From NCBI GenBank assembly GCA_026225475.1, contig JAMFSU010000140.1:1-63729 (forward strand): a stretch of 63,729 nt of DNA, written 5' to 3'. The notes beneath the pieces were generated by a model that worked only from the letters and a program-made list of their open reading frames with translations, was not told the origin of the DNA and searched no databases. This document shows, one piece after another, positions 53,816 to 63,726 of the stretch (positions within the stretch are counted from its first letter, which is position 1; each line of letters opens with the position of its first letter). Both the position numbers and the translations under genes were made by a program. The stretch is from Duganella sp. Its GTDB lineage: Bacteria > Pseudomonadota > Gammaproteobacteria > Burkholderiales > Burkholderiaceae_D.

Positions 53816-54350
53816 ATTGAAGGTGCTGCGGCAGCCGGCATGCGCCATAAAAGCGCGGCTGCCAGTAACTAGACGTCAGCGATGCTTGCTTGATCACGCC
53901 ATATTTGTGCGAGGCGTGGATGAATTGCTGGTTGCCGATGTAGATACCGACATGGCTGACCTTACGGCGGCCTTCGCGGAACAGCACCAGGTCGCCAGGC
54001 ATCATCTGGTTACGCGGTATCGCTTCGCTGACTGCCTGGATGTCCGTGACGGTACGCGGCAACTGATCACCGGTGGTGCGCTGGTACAGGTAACCGATGA
54101 AGGCGCCGCCATCCAGGCCGGTATAAGGATCCGTCCCGCCGTAGCGATAGTTGATACCGTTGGATAAACTTTCCTGCGCATGCGCCACCAGCAATAGATT
54201 GGCCGGCAAGGGCATGTAATGCGGAAGCGAAGCAGGGAAATGTGGCCGATTCTGCTCGCTGGCGACGGCACAAGCACTCAGCGCAATGAGAACCAATGGC
54301 AGCAATGGCTTAACGGCAGAATTTACAAAGAAGCAAAGAGGCAATGGCAT
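53814..54350 (-). CDS. NlpC/P60-fold lipoprotein lacking the catalytic cysteine
   Basis: The 178-residue protein has a lipobox LSAC (Cys 27) and an NlpC/P60 domain: NYRYGGTDPYTGLDGGAFIGYLY, VPGD-like MMPGDLVLF, and VSHVGIYIG with His 133. The usual DCSGF nucleophile motif reads DGGAF (80-84), so the catalytic Cys is Gly. It is therefore probably not a peptidase and may bind peptidoglycan or regulate another enzyme. The rest of the fold is intact. The start at ATG 54350 is the first that gives a clean signal peptide. Confidence 0.85.
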   Translation of the reverse strand: MPLPLCFFVNSAVKPLLPLVLIALSACAVASEQNRPHFPASLPHYMPLPANLLLVAHAQESLSNGINYRYGGTDPYTGLDGGAFIGYLYQRTTGDQLPRTVTDIQAVSEAIPRNQMMPGDLVLFREGRRKVSHVGIYIGNQQFIHASHKYGVIKQASLTSSYWQPRFYGACRLPQHLQ

Positions 54351-54483
54351 GTCTATGGGTTGGCTCAGAAGTAGCACGCCTGCGCAGTTACGCACGACAG
54401 CTTCCTGTAATGACGAAGCCTGAAATTTTAATCGAAGCAGCGTGACTGCTACATAGGACTGGCACCAATGCCTTGTCGGAAAA

Positions 54484-57400
54484 TCAATCAGCGCTGGCCT
54501 GCACCTTAGACGACGCGGCCATGGTCGACCGAATCAATTCATCGACCACGTCGATGTCGACCGGTTTGACCAAATGATGGTCGAAGCCGGCTTGGGCCGA
54601 GCGCAATTTGTCGCTGGCCTGGCCGTAACCGGTCAACGCAATCAGGCTGATGCCTTGCAAATGCGGCATGCTGCGCATGTGTTCTGCCACTTCATAGCCA
54701 TCCATGATCGGCAAACCGATGTCTAGCAGCGCAATCTGTGGCGTGAAATGGCTGACCATTTCCAGCGCCGATGGACCATCGAACGCAATCTGCACTTGAT
54801 GCCCCTGCATCGACAGTAATTCCGCCAGAATCTGTGCGGCATCCTGGTTGTCATCGACCACCAGCACATTGCAGGTCAATGCTTGCGTGGCCGGTTTGCT
54901 GCTGTCATCGACACGTAGTGGCGGCGATATCGTGTCGTAGTCGCCCAAGATGGCCGGCAATTTAAGCGTAAATACAGTGCCACGGCCGGCACCTTCACTA
55001 AAGACATGTACTGAGCCGCCGTGCAGTTCGGTCAAACTGCGCACGATCGCCAACCCCAGGCCGAGGCCACCGCCGGCACGGTCAAGCGCCTGGCTCTCCT
55101 GCGCGAACATGTCGAAGACATGTGGCAGCATGTTGGCTTTAATGCCGATACCGTTGTCGCGCACATCGATGACCACATGATTATTGTCCAGATAGGCATC
55201 AATCTGGATTTCTCCGCGATTCTCCGTGTATTTACAGGCATTGGTCAGCAGGTTGGCCAGCACCTGCGTCAGCCGTTCCGGATCGGCATGGATCAGCAAG
55301 CCTTGCGAGGGCACATTCAGGCTCAGATGATGCTGCCGTTCTTCCAGCAAGGGGCTGACGGTTTCGATTGCCTTGCTGATGATATCGGTGACGTTCAACT
55401 TTTTCTTTTGCAGGTTGACCTTGCCCTGCGTCACTCGTGACACATCCAGCAAATCGTCGACCAGTCTGACCAAATGGCGCGCCTGCCGCTCAATGACGCT
55501 GCATTCCTTTTCGGCACCGCTGCCGCGCAGACGCATCAGATGTACGGCAGTGAGGATTGGCGTGAGGGGATTGCGCAATTCATGGCCGAGCATGGCCAGG
55601 AACTCATCCTTGGTGCGATTGGCGATTTCGGCCGCCTGGCGTGCCCGCGTCAGTTCGGTCACTTCGAATGCCACCATGGCAATGCCTTCGATACTGCCAT
55701 CGGGCGTGAACATGGGTTGGTACACAAAATCGAAGAAACGTTTTTCCAGCGGACTCTGATTGCCACGGCGCAAGTTAATGCCCAGGGACCGTCCGGTATA
55801 AGGTTCAGCGCGACGATAGACGTCATCGAGCAACTCCAGAATCTCCTGGCCCTCCAGTTCGGGCAGTGATTCGCGCACGCTGCGGCCAATAATGGGGCGA
55901 TTGCCGATCAATTCCCGATACAGCGGATTGGCCAGTTCAAACACATGCAGTGGCCCGCGCGTGATGGCAATGGCCACCGGTGCCTGGGCGAAGATGGTGG
56001 TCATGCGGTCGGCGTGGCGCTTTTCGAGTGCGCGAATCTGGGCGCGCAACAATAGCGACTCAATCCGCACCACCAATTCGCGGCTGGAAAAAGGCTTGAC
56101 CATATAGTCGTCGGCGCCGGCGGCGAGACCTTCGAGCCGCGCTTCTTCACCGGAACGGGCCGATAACATTAGCATCGGAATATGACGGGTGGCTTCTTCA
56201 GCGCGTAGTTGCGCCAGCAAGCCGAAACCATCCAGTTGCGGCATCATCACGTCGCTGACGATCAGATCGGGCAGTTCATGCCTGGCCGCTGCCAAAGCGG
56301 TCTGGCCATCGCCGACTGCACTGACGTGCCAGTGTGGCTTGAGCAGATGGGTGAGATAGTCGCGTATATCCGCATTGTCATCTGCGATCAGGATGCGCGC
56401 ACCCTTGCTGGTGGCAACGCTTGGCACCCCTGGCTGGCGCTCTTCAGGTCGGCTGAGCAGCCAACGCTCAGCTTCGGCGGCGTAGGTATTGATGGGCACG
56501 CTGTTGCCTATTGGCGGCAGCAACGCCGCGGTACCGACCTGTTTGGTCGGCAAATGGGCGCGGCCGCTAGGTAACGTCAGCGTAAATGAAGAACCTATAT
56601 CGACAGTGCTGTCGATATGGATCTGACCGCCATGCAGCGTCACCAGATCATGCACCAGCGCCAGACCAATACCTGAGCCTTCGTGGGTCCGTGCCTGACT
56701 GCCTTCGATGCGGTGGAAACGTTTGAACACCAACGGCAACTGGTCTGCCGCAATGCCAACACCGGTATCGCTGACCGTCAAACTAACCTGTTCGCCATGA
56801 CCGGCCAATACCAGACTGATCTTGCCCTCAAACGTGAATTTGTAGGCATTCGACAAGAGATTGAGAACGATCTTTTCCCACATCTCTACATCAACAAAGA
56901 CATCTTCCTGCAACGGCGGGCAATCAACCTCGAACTGCAGGCCGGCCGCTTCGATGGTGGAGCGAAAGGTACTGGCCAGATCCGCGGTCAGGCTGGCCAG
57001 GTCAACGCGCTGATAGGCCGCCTGGATATTGCCCGCCTGGGCGCGGGAAAAATCCAGCAAAGCATTGACCAAGCGCTGCAGGCGCATGGCATTGCGCTGC
57101 ATCATATCGGCACGCTGGCGTTGCATCGGCAGCAGTGGCTGGTTAGTGTCGGCCAGCATTTCTTCCAGCGGACCCAGCATCAAGGTCAACGGGGTGCGGA
57201 ACTCATGACTGACGTTGCTGAAGAAGGTTGTCTTGGCTTGGTCTAGTTCCAACAGCAGATCGGCACGCCGTTTGTCGGCTTCGACGGCGCGCGCATTGAG
57301 GATTGCGGCGTTGACCTGGGCCGCCAGCAAACTGAAAAAGCTATGGTAATCGTGGTCCAGTGGGCGAGTCGGATTGATGCCACAAATCAGCACGCCCAAC

Positions 57401-58308
57401 GGATAGTCCTGACCAGGAGCAATCAGTGGCAGCAGCAGCGCCTGTTTGACCGCCTGCTGCGCCAGGCCGGTTGGTAACGCCGCCAGATCGGCAGCGGCCA
57501 ATTGCGCCATGAGCGTGATCAGCACCGGTTTTGCCTCGGCCAGCACGCGGGCAACAGGCCATGCGCTACCGGGTTCGGATGCGGTATTGTCCAAATCGAT
57601 CAGCGCAGGCGCAACTGTGTGCCCAGACGACAGCTGGATGCTTTGCTCCAGACGTGCCTGATGGCGGTCGCCATCACTCAGGTAGAGCAGGGCGAAAGGA
57701 ATATCGTCGCCGTTGCCGGCGATGATATTGGCGGCAGTGGCGCAAGCAGCGGCGACGGTCTTTTCCATCAGCGCGCCGGAAGCAAGTTGGGACAAGGTAT
57801 GCAAGCGCCGGGTATTGAGATGCTTGGCGGTCATTTCGGCATTGGTGCAGAACAGTCCGCCGACTTCACCCGATTCATCGCGAATCGGGCTGTAGGAAAA
57901 CGAATAATAGTTTTCTTCCAGACCGTGTTCACGATTCATGAACAAGCGCATATCGTCCGCCAGGGTTGCCTCGCCATGGCTGAACACGCGCGCTGCCATG
58001 GGCCCACAGATATCCCAGATTTCGGCCCATACCTCGGCCGCCGGCCGTCCCAGCGCCCATGGATGTTTGGATTGCGTCAATACCTCGATGTATGCATCGT
58101 TGTAGAGAAAAATCGCCTGCTCGCCCCAGCCCAGCCACATCGGCTGGCGTGAGTTAATCATCAGGCTGACCACGGTTTTGAGACTTTGCGGCCAATCGCT
58201 GAGCGGTCCGAGTGCCGTATTGGCCCAATCGTGCGCGAGAATATGCTGGCCAAGTGTTCCTGGCCCATCGAGGAAGCGGTATTGCAATGATGCGTCGTTC
58301 AGATTCAT
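54484..58308 (-). CDS. Double hybrid sensor histidine kinase with two receivers
   Basis: The 1274-residue protein has an N-terminal PAS-like sensor (about 30-170), a GAF-like region (about 170-350), kinase one with H-box SHEFRTPL (His 368), a receiver with Asp 686 (LIVSDVMMPQLDG), a PAS, a second kinase with GHELRNPL (His 909) and a last receiver with Asp 1196 (IALLDIGLPIMDG). There is no membrane segment, so it senses inside the cell. Two phosphorelay modules in one chain are unusual but known. No output regulator is adjacent. Confidence 0.9.
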   Translation of the reverse strand: MNLNDASLQYRFLDGPGTLGQHILAHDWANTALGPLSDWPQSLKTVVSLMINSRQPMWLGWGEQAIFLYNDAYIEVLTQSKHPWALGRPAAEVWAEIWDICGPMAARVFSHGEATLADDMRLFMNREHGLEENYYSFSYSPIRDESGEVGGLFCTNAEMTAKHLNTRRLHTLSQLASGALMEKTVAAACATAANIIAGNGDDIPFALLYLSDGDRHQARLEQSIQLSSGHTVAPALIDLDNTASEPGSAWPVARVLAEAKPVLITLMAQLAAADLAALPTGLAQQAVKQALLLPLIAPGQDYPLGVLICGINPTRPLDHDYHSFFSLLAAQVNAAILNARAVEADKRRADLLLELDQAKTTFFSNVSHEFRTPLTLMLGPLEEMLADTNQPLLPMQRQRADMMQRNAMRLQRLVNALLDFSRAQAGNIQAAYQRVDLASLTADLASTFRSTIEAAGLQFEVDCPPLQEDVFVDVEMWEKIVLNLLSNAYKFTFEGKISLVLAGHGEQVSLTVSDTGVGIAADQLPLVFKRFHRIEGSQARTHEGSGIGLALVHDLVTLHGGQIHIDSTVDIGSSFTLTLPSGRAHLPTKQVGTAALLPPIGNSVPINTYAAEAERWLLSRPEERQPGVPSVATSKGARILIADDNADIRDYLTHLLKPHWHVSAVGDGQTALAAARHELPDLIVSDVMMPQLDGFGLLAQLRAEEATRHIPMLMLSARSGEEARLEGLAAGADDYMVKPFSSRELVVRIESLLLRAQIRALEKRHADRMTTIFAQAPVAIAITRGPLHVFELANPLYRELIGNRPIIGRSVRESLPELEGQEILELLDDVYRRAEPYTGRSLGINLRRGNQSPLEKRFFDFVYQPMFTPDGSIEGIAMVAFEVTELTRARQAAEIANRTKDEFLAMLGHELRNPLTPILTAVHLMRLRGSGAEKECSVIERQARHLVRLVDDLLDVSRVTQGKVNLQKKKLNVTDIISKAIETVSPLLEERQHHLSLNVPSQGLLIHADPERLTQVLANLLTNACKYTENRGEIQIDAYLDNNHVVIDVRDNGIGIKANMLPHVFDMFAQESQALDRAGGGLGLGLAIVRSLTELHGGSVHVFSEGAGRGTVFTLKLPAILGDYDTISPPLRVDDSSKPATQALTCNVLVVDDNQDAAQILAELLSMQGHQVQIAFDGPSALEMVSHFTPQIALLDIGLPIMDGYEVAEHMRSMPHLQGISLIALTGYGQASDKLRSAQAGFDHHLVKPVDIDVVDELIRSTMAASSKVQASAD

Positions 58309-58611
58309 GGTGCTGCCTCAGCGTTCAACCAGGTGAACAGTTTTATTGTCGTGACGAGTGAATCTTCCAGACCGGACGCAGCGCGCCACCGTGCAAGCCA
58401 CCAAGTATGATGGATCGGGACGCACATGAACAGTGCGAACATGCCACGCATGACTTCGCCTGCTATGTTACGAAGAATTTGGGAAAAATACTGGCGCTTG
58501 AACGAATGCCGCGACTCGTCCTACTGGGGAATCAGTGTTTGTCCTACGGCCAATGTTGCTTTATAGGCAAAAGCAATGCCTGCTGGCGCCAGGGGATCGG
58601 GCGTAGTCGCG
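58309..58611. other. Intergenic region, nothing recognised
   Basis: About 300 bases lie between the GGDEF/EAL gene end and the start of the hybrid kinase gene, both on the minus strand. It should hold the kinase promoter, but no clear -10/-35 pair, dyad or T-run stands out. Confidence 0.4.
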
Positions 58612-60789
58612 TCAATCGTCCCATTGCGGGCAGACCCAGCGTGGTTGACTACACCAGTTGGCGACCCAGTCCGGCAACTCGGCCGCCGGCATGGGGCGCG
58701 AAATACCGTAGCCTTGCGCCAGTTCGCAACCCATTTGCAGCAGTTTTTCGCCGTGTTCCATGGTTTCGACACCTTCCGCGATGACCTTGCGTTGAAACGC
58801 AGCGGCCAAGCCGATCACACCGCGCACGATCGCCATGTCTTCTTGGTCGCACAGCATGTCGCGGACAAAACTCTGATCAACCTTGAGCAATTTGGCAGGC
58901 AGGCGTTTGAGGTAGGTCAGCGAAGAATAACCAGTGCCGAAATCGTCGATCGAGAATTGCACACCGATCTTGCTGCACGCCTGCATGACACGCGAAATCG
59001 CATCGATGTCACGCGCGGCACTGGTTTCGAGAATTTCCAGTTCCAGATCACCGGGATCGATTTGCGGATACCGCGCCAGCAAGCCGGCCAACACCTGCGG
59101 GAAGTGGTCATCCTGCAATTGGTTGGGCGCCAGGTTCAAACTGACCGGCATAGGCAAGCCTTGCTGACGCCAACTGCTCATTTGCGCCAAGACCTCGCCA
59201 ATCACCCACAGTCCGATTTCTTCGTTGAGCGCATGGCCTTCAATCATCGGCAGGAACAGACCCGGCGGCAACAGGCCGCGATCCGGGTGCTGCCAGCGTA
59301 TCAGCGCTTCCACGCCGACCACGGCACCGCTGCGCATATTGACTTTGGGCTGATAGTGCAACACCAGTTCGTTGTCTTGCAAGGCCTGCGCCAGCCGCCG
59401 CACGTATTGATGGCGTGACTTGCCTTCGGCATCGCGAAACGCATCAAACGTGGTGTAACGGTTCTTGCCCGATTGCTTGGCTTCATACATGGCCAGATCG
59501 GCATGGCGCAGCAATTGGTCTTCATCGACATCGTCGTGCGGATAGGTCGTCACGCCGATGCTGGCCGAGACCTCCATGCACTTGCCATCAATGACTACTG
59601 GCTCTGCGCAGGCGCGCAGGATACGGTTGATGACACGTTTGAGCTTGTCGCCCTGACGTACATCCACCAGCACCGCGACGAACTCGTCGCCGCCGATGCG
59701 CGCCAGTGTGTCGGCATCACGCAGTTTGCCTGCAATACGTTTCGACAGTGCCACCAGCAAAGCGTCACCGACGGCGTGGCCGTGGGTGTCGTTGATAAAT
59801 TTAAAGCCATCCAGATCGAGGTACAACACGGCAAGTTCCTGGTTGGTGCGCTTGGTCAGCGCCATGGCCTGGCGCAATCGATCGCTCATCAGCAGCCGAT
59901 TGGGCAGGTCGGTGAGGCCGTCGAAATGGGCAAGGTGTTCCAGTTGTTCCTGTTGCCGCCGCACTTGAGTGATGTCGCGGGCGATTGTGGAGGCGCCGAT
60001 GATACGGCCCTGACGGTCGCGGATCGGTGAAATGCTGGCCGAAATATGAATTTGCGCGCCATCCTTGCAGTTGCGCACGGTTTCAAAATGATCTACCTTT
60101 TCGCCACGCAAAATCTTGCCAAGAATGAAATTCTCTTCTTCGATACATTCCTTCGGAAACAATCGCAGCATCGGCTGCCCGATCATTTCCTCGGCGCTAT
60201 AGCCAAACATGGTTTGGGCGGCCTTGTTCCAACTGTTGACGCGGCCATTCAGGGTCTTGGTGATGATGGCATCGTCGGACGAATTGACCAGTGAACGGAA
60301 TTGTTCGGCAGCGGCTTCCAGCCGATTGCTTTCAGTGATGTCACGGGCGATCTTGGCGGCACCGATAATACGGCCAGTGACATCGCGCACGGGCGAGATA
60401 CTGACCGACACCATAATCAGCGTGCCATCCTTACAAATGCGCTCGGTTTCGAAATGCTCCACTTTTTCACCCGCCATGATCCGATCGAGGATCTGATATT
60501 CCTCCTCTTGTCGCTCAATCGGAAACAGGCGCAACATCGACTGGCCGATCATTTCCTTGGCGGTATAGCCAAAAATTGTTTCGGCGCCGGAATTCCAGCT
60601 AGTGATGATGCCGTTGAGGGTCTTGCTGATAATGGCATCGTCGGAGTTTTCCACGATCGCTGCGAAGCGGCTTTCGTTGTCCACGCTCAACAGTGGTAGT
60701 GGTTTCACCACATGCCTGACCGGCCGCCGGTGCTGAATGCTGCCGAAGCGCCGCGCTGTCGCGATGCTTTCACAATGGTTGATTTTCAT
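58612..60789 (-). CDS. PAS-PAS-GGDEF-EAL cyclic-di-GMP protein
   Basis: The 725-residue protein has two PAS domains (about 42-150 and 165-280), a GGDEF domain with intact ARIGGDEFVAV (about 364-370) and an EAL domain with EALIRW (about 492). So it may make and degrade cyclic di-GMP; which dominates is unknown. AAGGATGC stands before ATG 60789. It is transcribed before the hybrid kinase but separated by 300 bases. PAS motifs hint at redox or ligand sensing in the cytoplasm. Confidence 0.92.
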   Translation of the reverse strand: MKINHCESIATARRFGSIQHRRPVRHVVKPLPLLSVDNESRFAAIVENSDDAIISKTLNGIITSWNSGAETIFGYTAKEMIGQSMLRLFPIERQEEEYQILDRIMAGEKVEHFETERICKDGTLIMVSVSISPVRDVTGRIIGAAKIARDITESNRLEAAAEQFRSLVNSSDDAIITKTLNGRVNSWNKAAQTMFGYSAEEMIGQPMLRLFPKECIEEENFILGKILRGEKVDHFETVRNCKDGAQIHISASISPIRDRQGRIIGASTIARDITQVRRQQEQLEHLAHFDGLTDLPNRLLMSDRLRQAMALTKRTNQELAVLYLDLDGFKFINDTHGHAVGDALLVALSKRIAGKLRDADTLARIGGDEFVAVLVDVRQGDKLKRVINRILRACAEPVVIDGKCMEVSASIGVTTYPHDDVDEDQLLRHADLAMYEAKQSGKNRYTTFDAFRDAEGKSRHQYVRRLAQALQDNELVLHYQPKVNMRSGAVVGVEALIRWQHPDRGLLPPGLFLPMIEGHALNEEIGLWVIGEVLAQMSSWRQQGLPMPVSLNLAPNQLQDDHFPQVLAGLLARYPQIDPGDLELEILETSAARDIDAISRVMQACSKIGVQFSIDDFGTGYSSLTYLKRLPAKLLKVDQSFVRDMLCDQEDMAIVRGVIGLAAAFQRKVIAEGVETMEHGEKLLQMGCELAQGYGISRPMPAAELPDWVANWCSQPRWVCPQWDD

Positions 60790-61071
60790 GCTGCATCCTT
60801 GGGCGCGCGCGCGTTGTTGGGTACATCACCTCGACAATGGCCGCTGCCAGCAACGATGCGCCAGGCGGCTCTTAACGGCATTCAACATGCCATGGAGGAA
60901 GAGTAAGCGCTGAAAGCGAAATTCGGTATCGGGGAATTCCTTACTTTCACAACAAACAGGGCATGAATTAGCAATTCACACTGTATTGCCGTTTGCACCA
61001 AATCTGTATCTATCCGGGCACCGGCGCGGCTGTTATCGTCGACGTATCTTTTGATCATCAACGGAGCACAC

Positions 61072-62049
61072 ATGGATGCACAGACCTCATTGCCGAATTT
61101 GCCGACCTATGCCGATGTGCTTGCTGCCGCCGAGCGCATCCGCCCGTATGCCTTGCAGACACCGGTACTGACTTCGCGTACGGCCGATGCTGAGAGCGGT
61201 GCGCAACTGTTCTTCAAATGCGAAAATTTTCAACGCATGGGCGCATTCAAGTTTCGTGGCGCAATGAATACACTGGCGCAATTCTCTGCCATACAACGGC
61301 AGGCCGGTGTGGTTGCTTTTTCGTCGGGCAACCACGGCCAGGCGATTGCCCTGGCAGCAAGTATTCTTGGCATTCCTGCCACGATCGTGATGCCGCACGA
61401 TGCCCCTGCCAGTAAAATCGCAGCGACCGCCGGTTATGGCGGCAAGATCGTGCACTTTGATCGTTACACCGAAGACCGCGAACAAATCTGCGCTGCTTTT
61501 GTTGAACAGCACGGCATGACGCTGGTGCCGCCCTTCGATCATCCTGATGAAATCAGCGGGCAGGGCACCGCCGCGTTGGAACTGCTGCAACAAACGGGGC
61601 CTCTGGATGCCTTGTTCGTGAGCCTCGGAGGCGGTGGTTTATTGGCGGGCAGCTTGCTGGCGGCCAAGGCACTGGCACCGGCCTGCAAGACTTACGGGGT
61701 TGAGCCGGAAGCGGCCAACGACGCCCAGCAATCGCTGCGCGCCGGCAAGATCGTCCTCATCGCACCGCCACGCACAATCGCTGACGGCGCCCAGACCCAG
61801 CATGTCGGTCATTACACATTTGCCATCATGCGCCGCGATGTCGAAGACATTCTTACCGTCAGCGATCCTGAGTTAATCGACTGCATGCGGTTTTATGCCG
61901 AGCGCATGAAGATGATCGTAGAACCCACCGGCTGCCTGAGCCTGGCCGCCGTGCGCAAGCACAAGCAGCAATTGCGCGGCCTGCGTGTGGGCATCATCGT
62001 CAGCGGTGGCAATGTCGACCTGAGCCGATTGGGCCAGTATTTCGCGTGA
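61072..62049 (+). CDS. Threonine/serine dehydratase-like PLP enzyme
   Basis: The 325-residue fold-type II PLP enzyme has the lysine in FKFRGAMN, SSGNHGQA and the glycine-rich SLGGGGLLAG. It resembles catabolic threonine dehydratase and threo-3-hydroxyaspartate dehydratase, without a C-terminal ACT domain. GGAGC precedes ATG 61072. Substrate not certain. Confidence 0.85.
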   Translation: MDAQTSLPNLPTYADVLAAAERIRPYALQTPVLTSRTADAESGAQLFFKCENFQRMGAFKFRGAMNTLAQFSAIQRQAGVVAFSSGNHGQAIALAASILGIPATIVMPHDAPASKIAATAGYGGKIVHFDRYTEDREQICAAFVEQHGMTLVPPFDHPDEISGQGTAALELLQQTGPLDALFVSLGGGGLLAGSLLAAKALAPACKTYGVEPEAANDAQQSLRAGKIVLIAPPRTIADGAQTQHVGHYTFAIMRRDVEDILTVSDPELIDCMRFYAERMKMIVEPTGCLSLAAVRKHKQQLRGLRVGIIVSGGNVDLSRLGQYFA

Positions 62050-62127
62050 GCCGATCGCAAGATTGTGGGTGCACATGGCGGTGCTTTGGCGCATGATTGC
62101 GGTTTGACAACGGCAGATAGCGTATCG

Positions 62128-62775
62128 ATGGCAGACATGGACAAGCTAAGCACTCCGGGCCTGATCGCGGCCGATGACGGCACTCGCCATTGCGCCTGGC
62201 GCGCTGCCATGCCAGATTACCATGATGAAGAATGGGGGCGGCCGGTGACCGACGACAGCCGCCTGTTTGAAAAGATCTGCCTGGAAGGTTTTCAATCCGG
62301 GCTGGCCTGGATCACCATTCTGCGCAAGCGCGAACAATTTCGCGCCGCCTTTGATGGTTTCGACTTCCACCGCGTGGCGCGCTATGGCGACGCTGATATT
62401 GCCAGGTTGCTGGCAGATGTCGGCATCGTACGCAACCGCGCCAAGATCGTCTCGACCATCAACAATGCCCGCCGCGCCTGCGAACTGGTCGATGAAACCG
62501 GTTCGCTGGCGCGCTGGTTGTGGCAGTTTGAGCCGGCTGCCGACACGCGTCCTGCGTTAATCACGTTCGACTATTTGCAGGCCAATACTATCTCGCCGGC
62601 GTCCGAGGCCTTGTCCAAATCGCTCAAGAAGCGCGGCTGGAGCTTTGTCGGTCCAACCACCATGTATGCTCTCATGCAGGCGGTGGGCATGGTCAATGAT
62701 CACGTCAGTGGCTGCGTCTGCCGGAGCGCGGTACAACAGGCGCGTGAACAACTCGAACGCCATTGCATCGATTAA
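62128..62775 (+). CDS. tag: DNA-3-methyladenine glycosylase I
   Basis: The 215-residue base-excision enzyme has RHCAWRAAMPDYHDEEWGRP and the C-terminal HVSGCVCR, providing Cys and His zinc ligands, and the HhH-family core FQSGLAWITILRKREQF. It removes 3-methyladenine. ATG 62128 is chosen; the stop overlaps the stop of the convergent stress protein gene by four bases. Confidence 0.92.
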   Translation: MADMDKLSTPGLIAADDGTRHCAWRAAMPDYHDEEWGRPVTDDSRLFEKICLEGFQSGLAWITILRKREQFRAAFDGFDFHRVARYGDADIARLLADVGIVRNRAKIVSTINNARRACELVDETGSLARWLWQFEPAADTRPALITFDYLQANTISPASEALSKSLKKRGWSFVGPTTMYALMQAVGMVNDHVSGCVCRSAVQQAREQLERHCID

Positions 62776-63596
62776 TGCGATAGCAATATCGGTAGCGTCA
62801 TGCATTGCAAGATCGTGCGGGTGACGCCACCGATCAGGATTTCACGAAAGCGGCTATGGCCGTAGCCGCCCATGACCAGCAGATCGGCATTGATATCGGC
62901 AGCTTGCGACAACAGGGCATTGCCGATATCGACTTCGGTAGCGCTGCTGACCACCTCCACCTTGACGCCGTGGCGCGCCAGATACAGTGCCACATCGGCC
63001 CCCGGTTGCTGGCCGTGCGTGCCGGTCAGGGGCGAAACATTGAACAGCGCCACCGTGACCTGCTCTGCGCGTTTGAGCAATGGCAACGCGTTGCTGACGG
63101 CGCGCGTGGCTTCCTGACTGCCGTCCCAGGCAATCAGCACGCGTCGCCCGAGCTGTTCGAAGTGGCCGGCATAAGGCACCGCCAATACCGGCCGTGCCGA
63201 ATTGAGCAAGACATATTGCAGAATGTCGGCGGCGCCATCATCGGTGCGGTCGTCTGGGTCACTTTGGCTGAGCACCACCAGGTCGGCATAGCGCGATTGC
63301 AGGCTCAAGCCACCGGCTGCGTCATCTTCGGTCAGACGGCGTTCATAACTGGTCACGCCCAGGCGTTTAATGGTCTGTTCAAACTGATCGAGATCATAGT
63401 TGGCCGCAATGCGCAAATCGTTGATCACCGTTTCGATGAAGACTGCGCCGTCCGGATAGATGAAGCGAGAAATTCCCGTCATGGCTGCGCCCACCAGATG
63501 CGCGTCGTGCGCAATGGCAAGCTCAGCGGCCAATCGGACGCGCTCGGCGCAGCGGCGCGATGAATCCACATGGACCACAATCGTCTTGTATGTCAT
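62772..63596 (-). CDS. Tandem universal stress protein
   Basis: The 274-residue protein has two Usp units: residues about 1-145 (degraded nucleotide motif) and 150-274 (with GGYGHSRFREILIGGVT, the ATP-binding GxxG motif). ATG 63596 is the family start. A FNR-like box at 63713-63726 lies upstream, so low-oxygen control is likely, as for many Usp genes. Confidence 0.88.
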   Translation of the reverse strand: MTYKTIVVHVDSSRRCAERVRLAAELAIAHDAHLVGAAMTGISRFIYPDGAVFIETVINDLRIAANYDLDQFEQTIKRLGVTSYERRLTEDDAAGGLSLQSRYADLVVLSQSDPDDRTDDGAADILQYVLLNSARPVLAVPYAGHFEQLGRRVLIAWDGSQEATRAVSNALPLLKRAEQVTVALFNVSPLTGTHGQQPGADVALYLARHGVKVEVVSSATEVDIGNALLSQAADINADLLVMGGYGHSRFREILIGGVTRTILQCMTLPILLSH

Positions 63597-63712
63597 GATT
63601 TTTCCTCAGTGATGTCAGGGTTGCTTAGCGGGACTACCTGTCACCAACCATAGCACCAACCAAGCCCCAACCCTTTGCGCTAGATCAAGCATATTGCCAA
63701 TTTAGCCAGTGT

Positions 63713-63726
63713 TTGACCTGGATCAA
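63713..63726. promoter_or_regulatory. FNR-like box upstream of the stress protein gene
   Basis: TTGAC-CTGG-ATCAA differs from the ideal by one base and lies about 118 bases before the stress protein start. TATGCT toward the gene is close to, but about three bases off, the class II -10 place. Confidence 0.6.

Noticed and set aside
60882..61073. Minus-strand frame of 63 residues before the dehydratase gene
   Set aside because: Lies over the promoter and ribosome site of the dehydratase gene and shows no coding marks.
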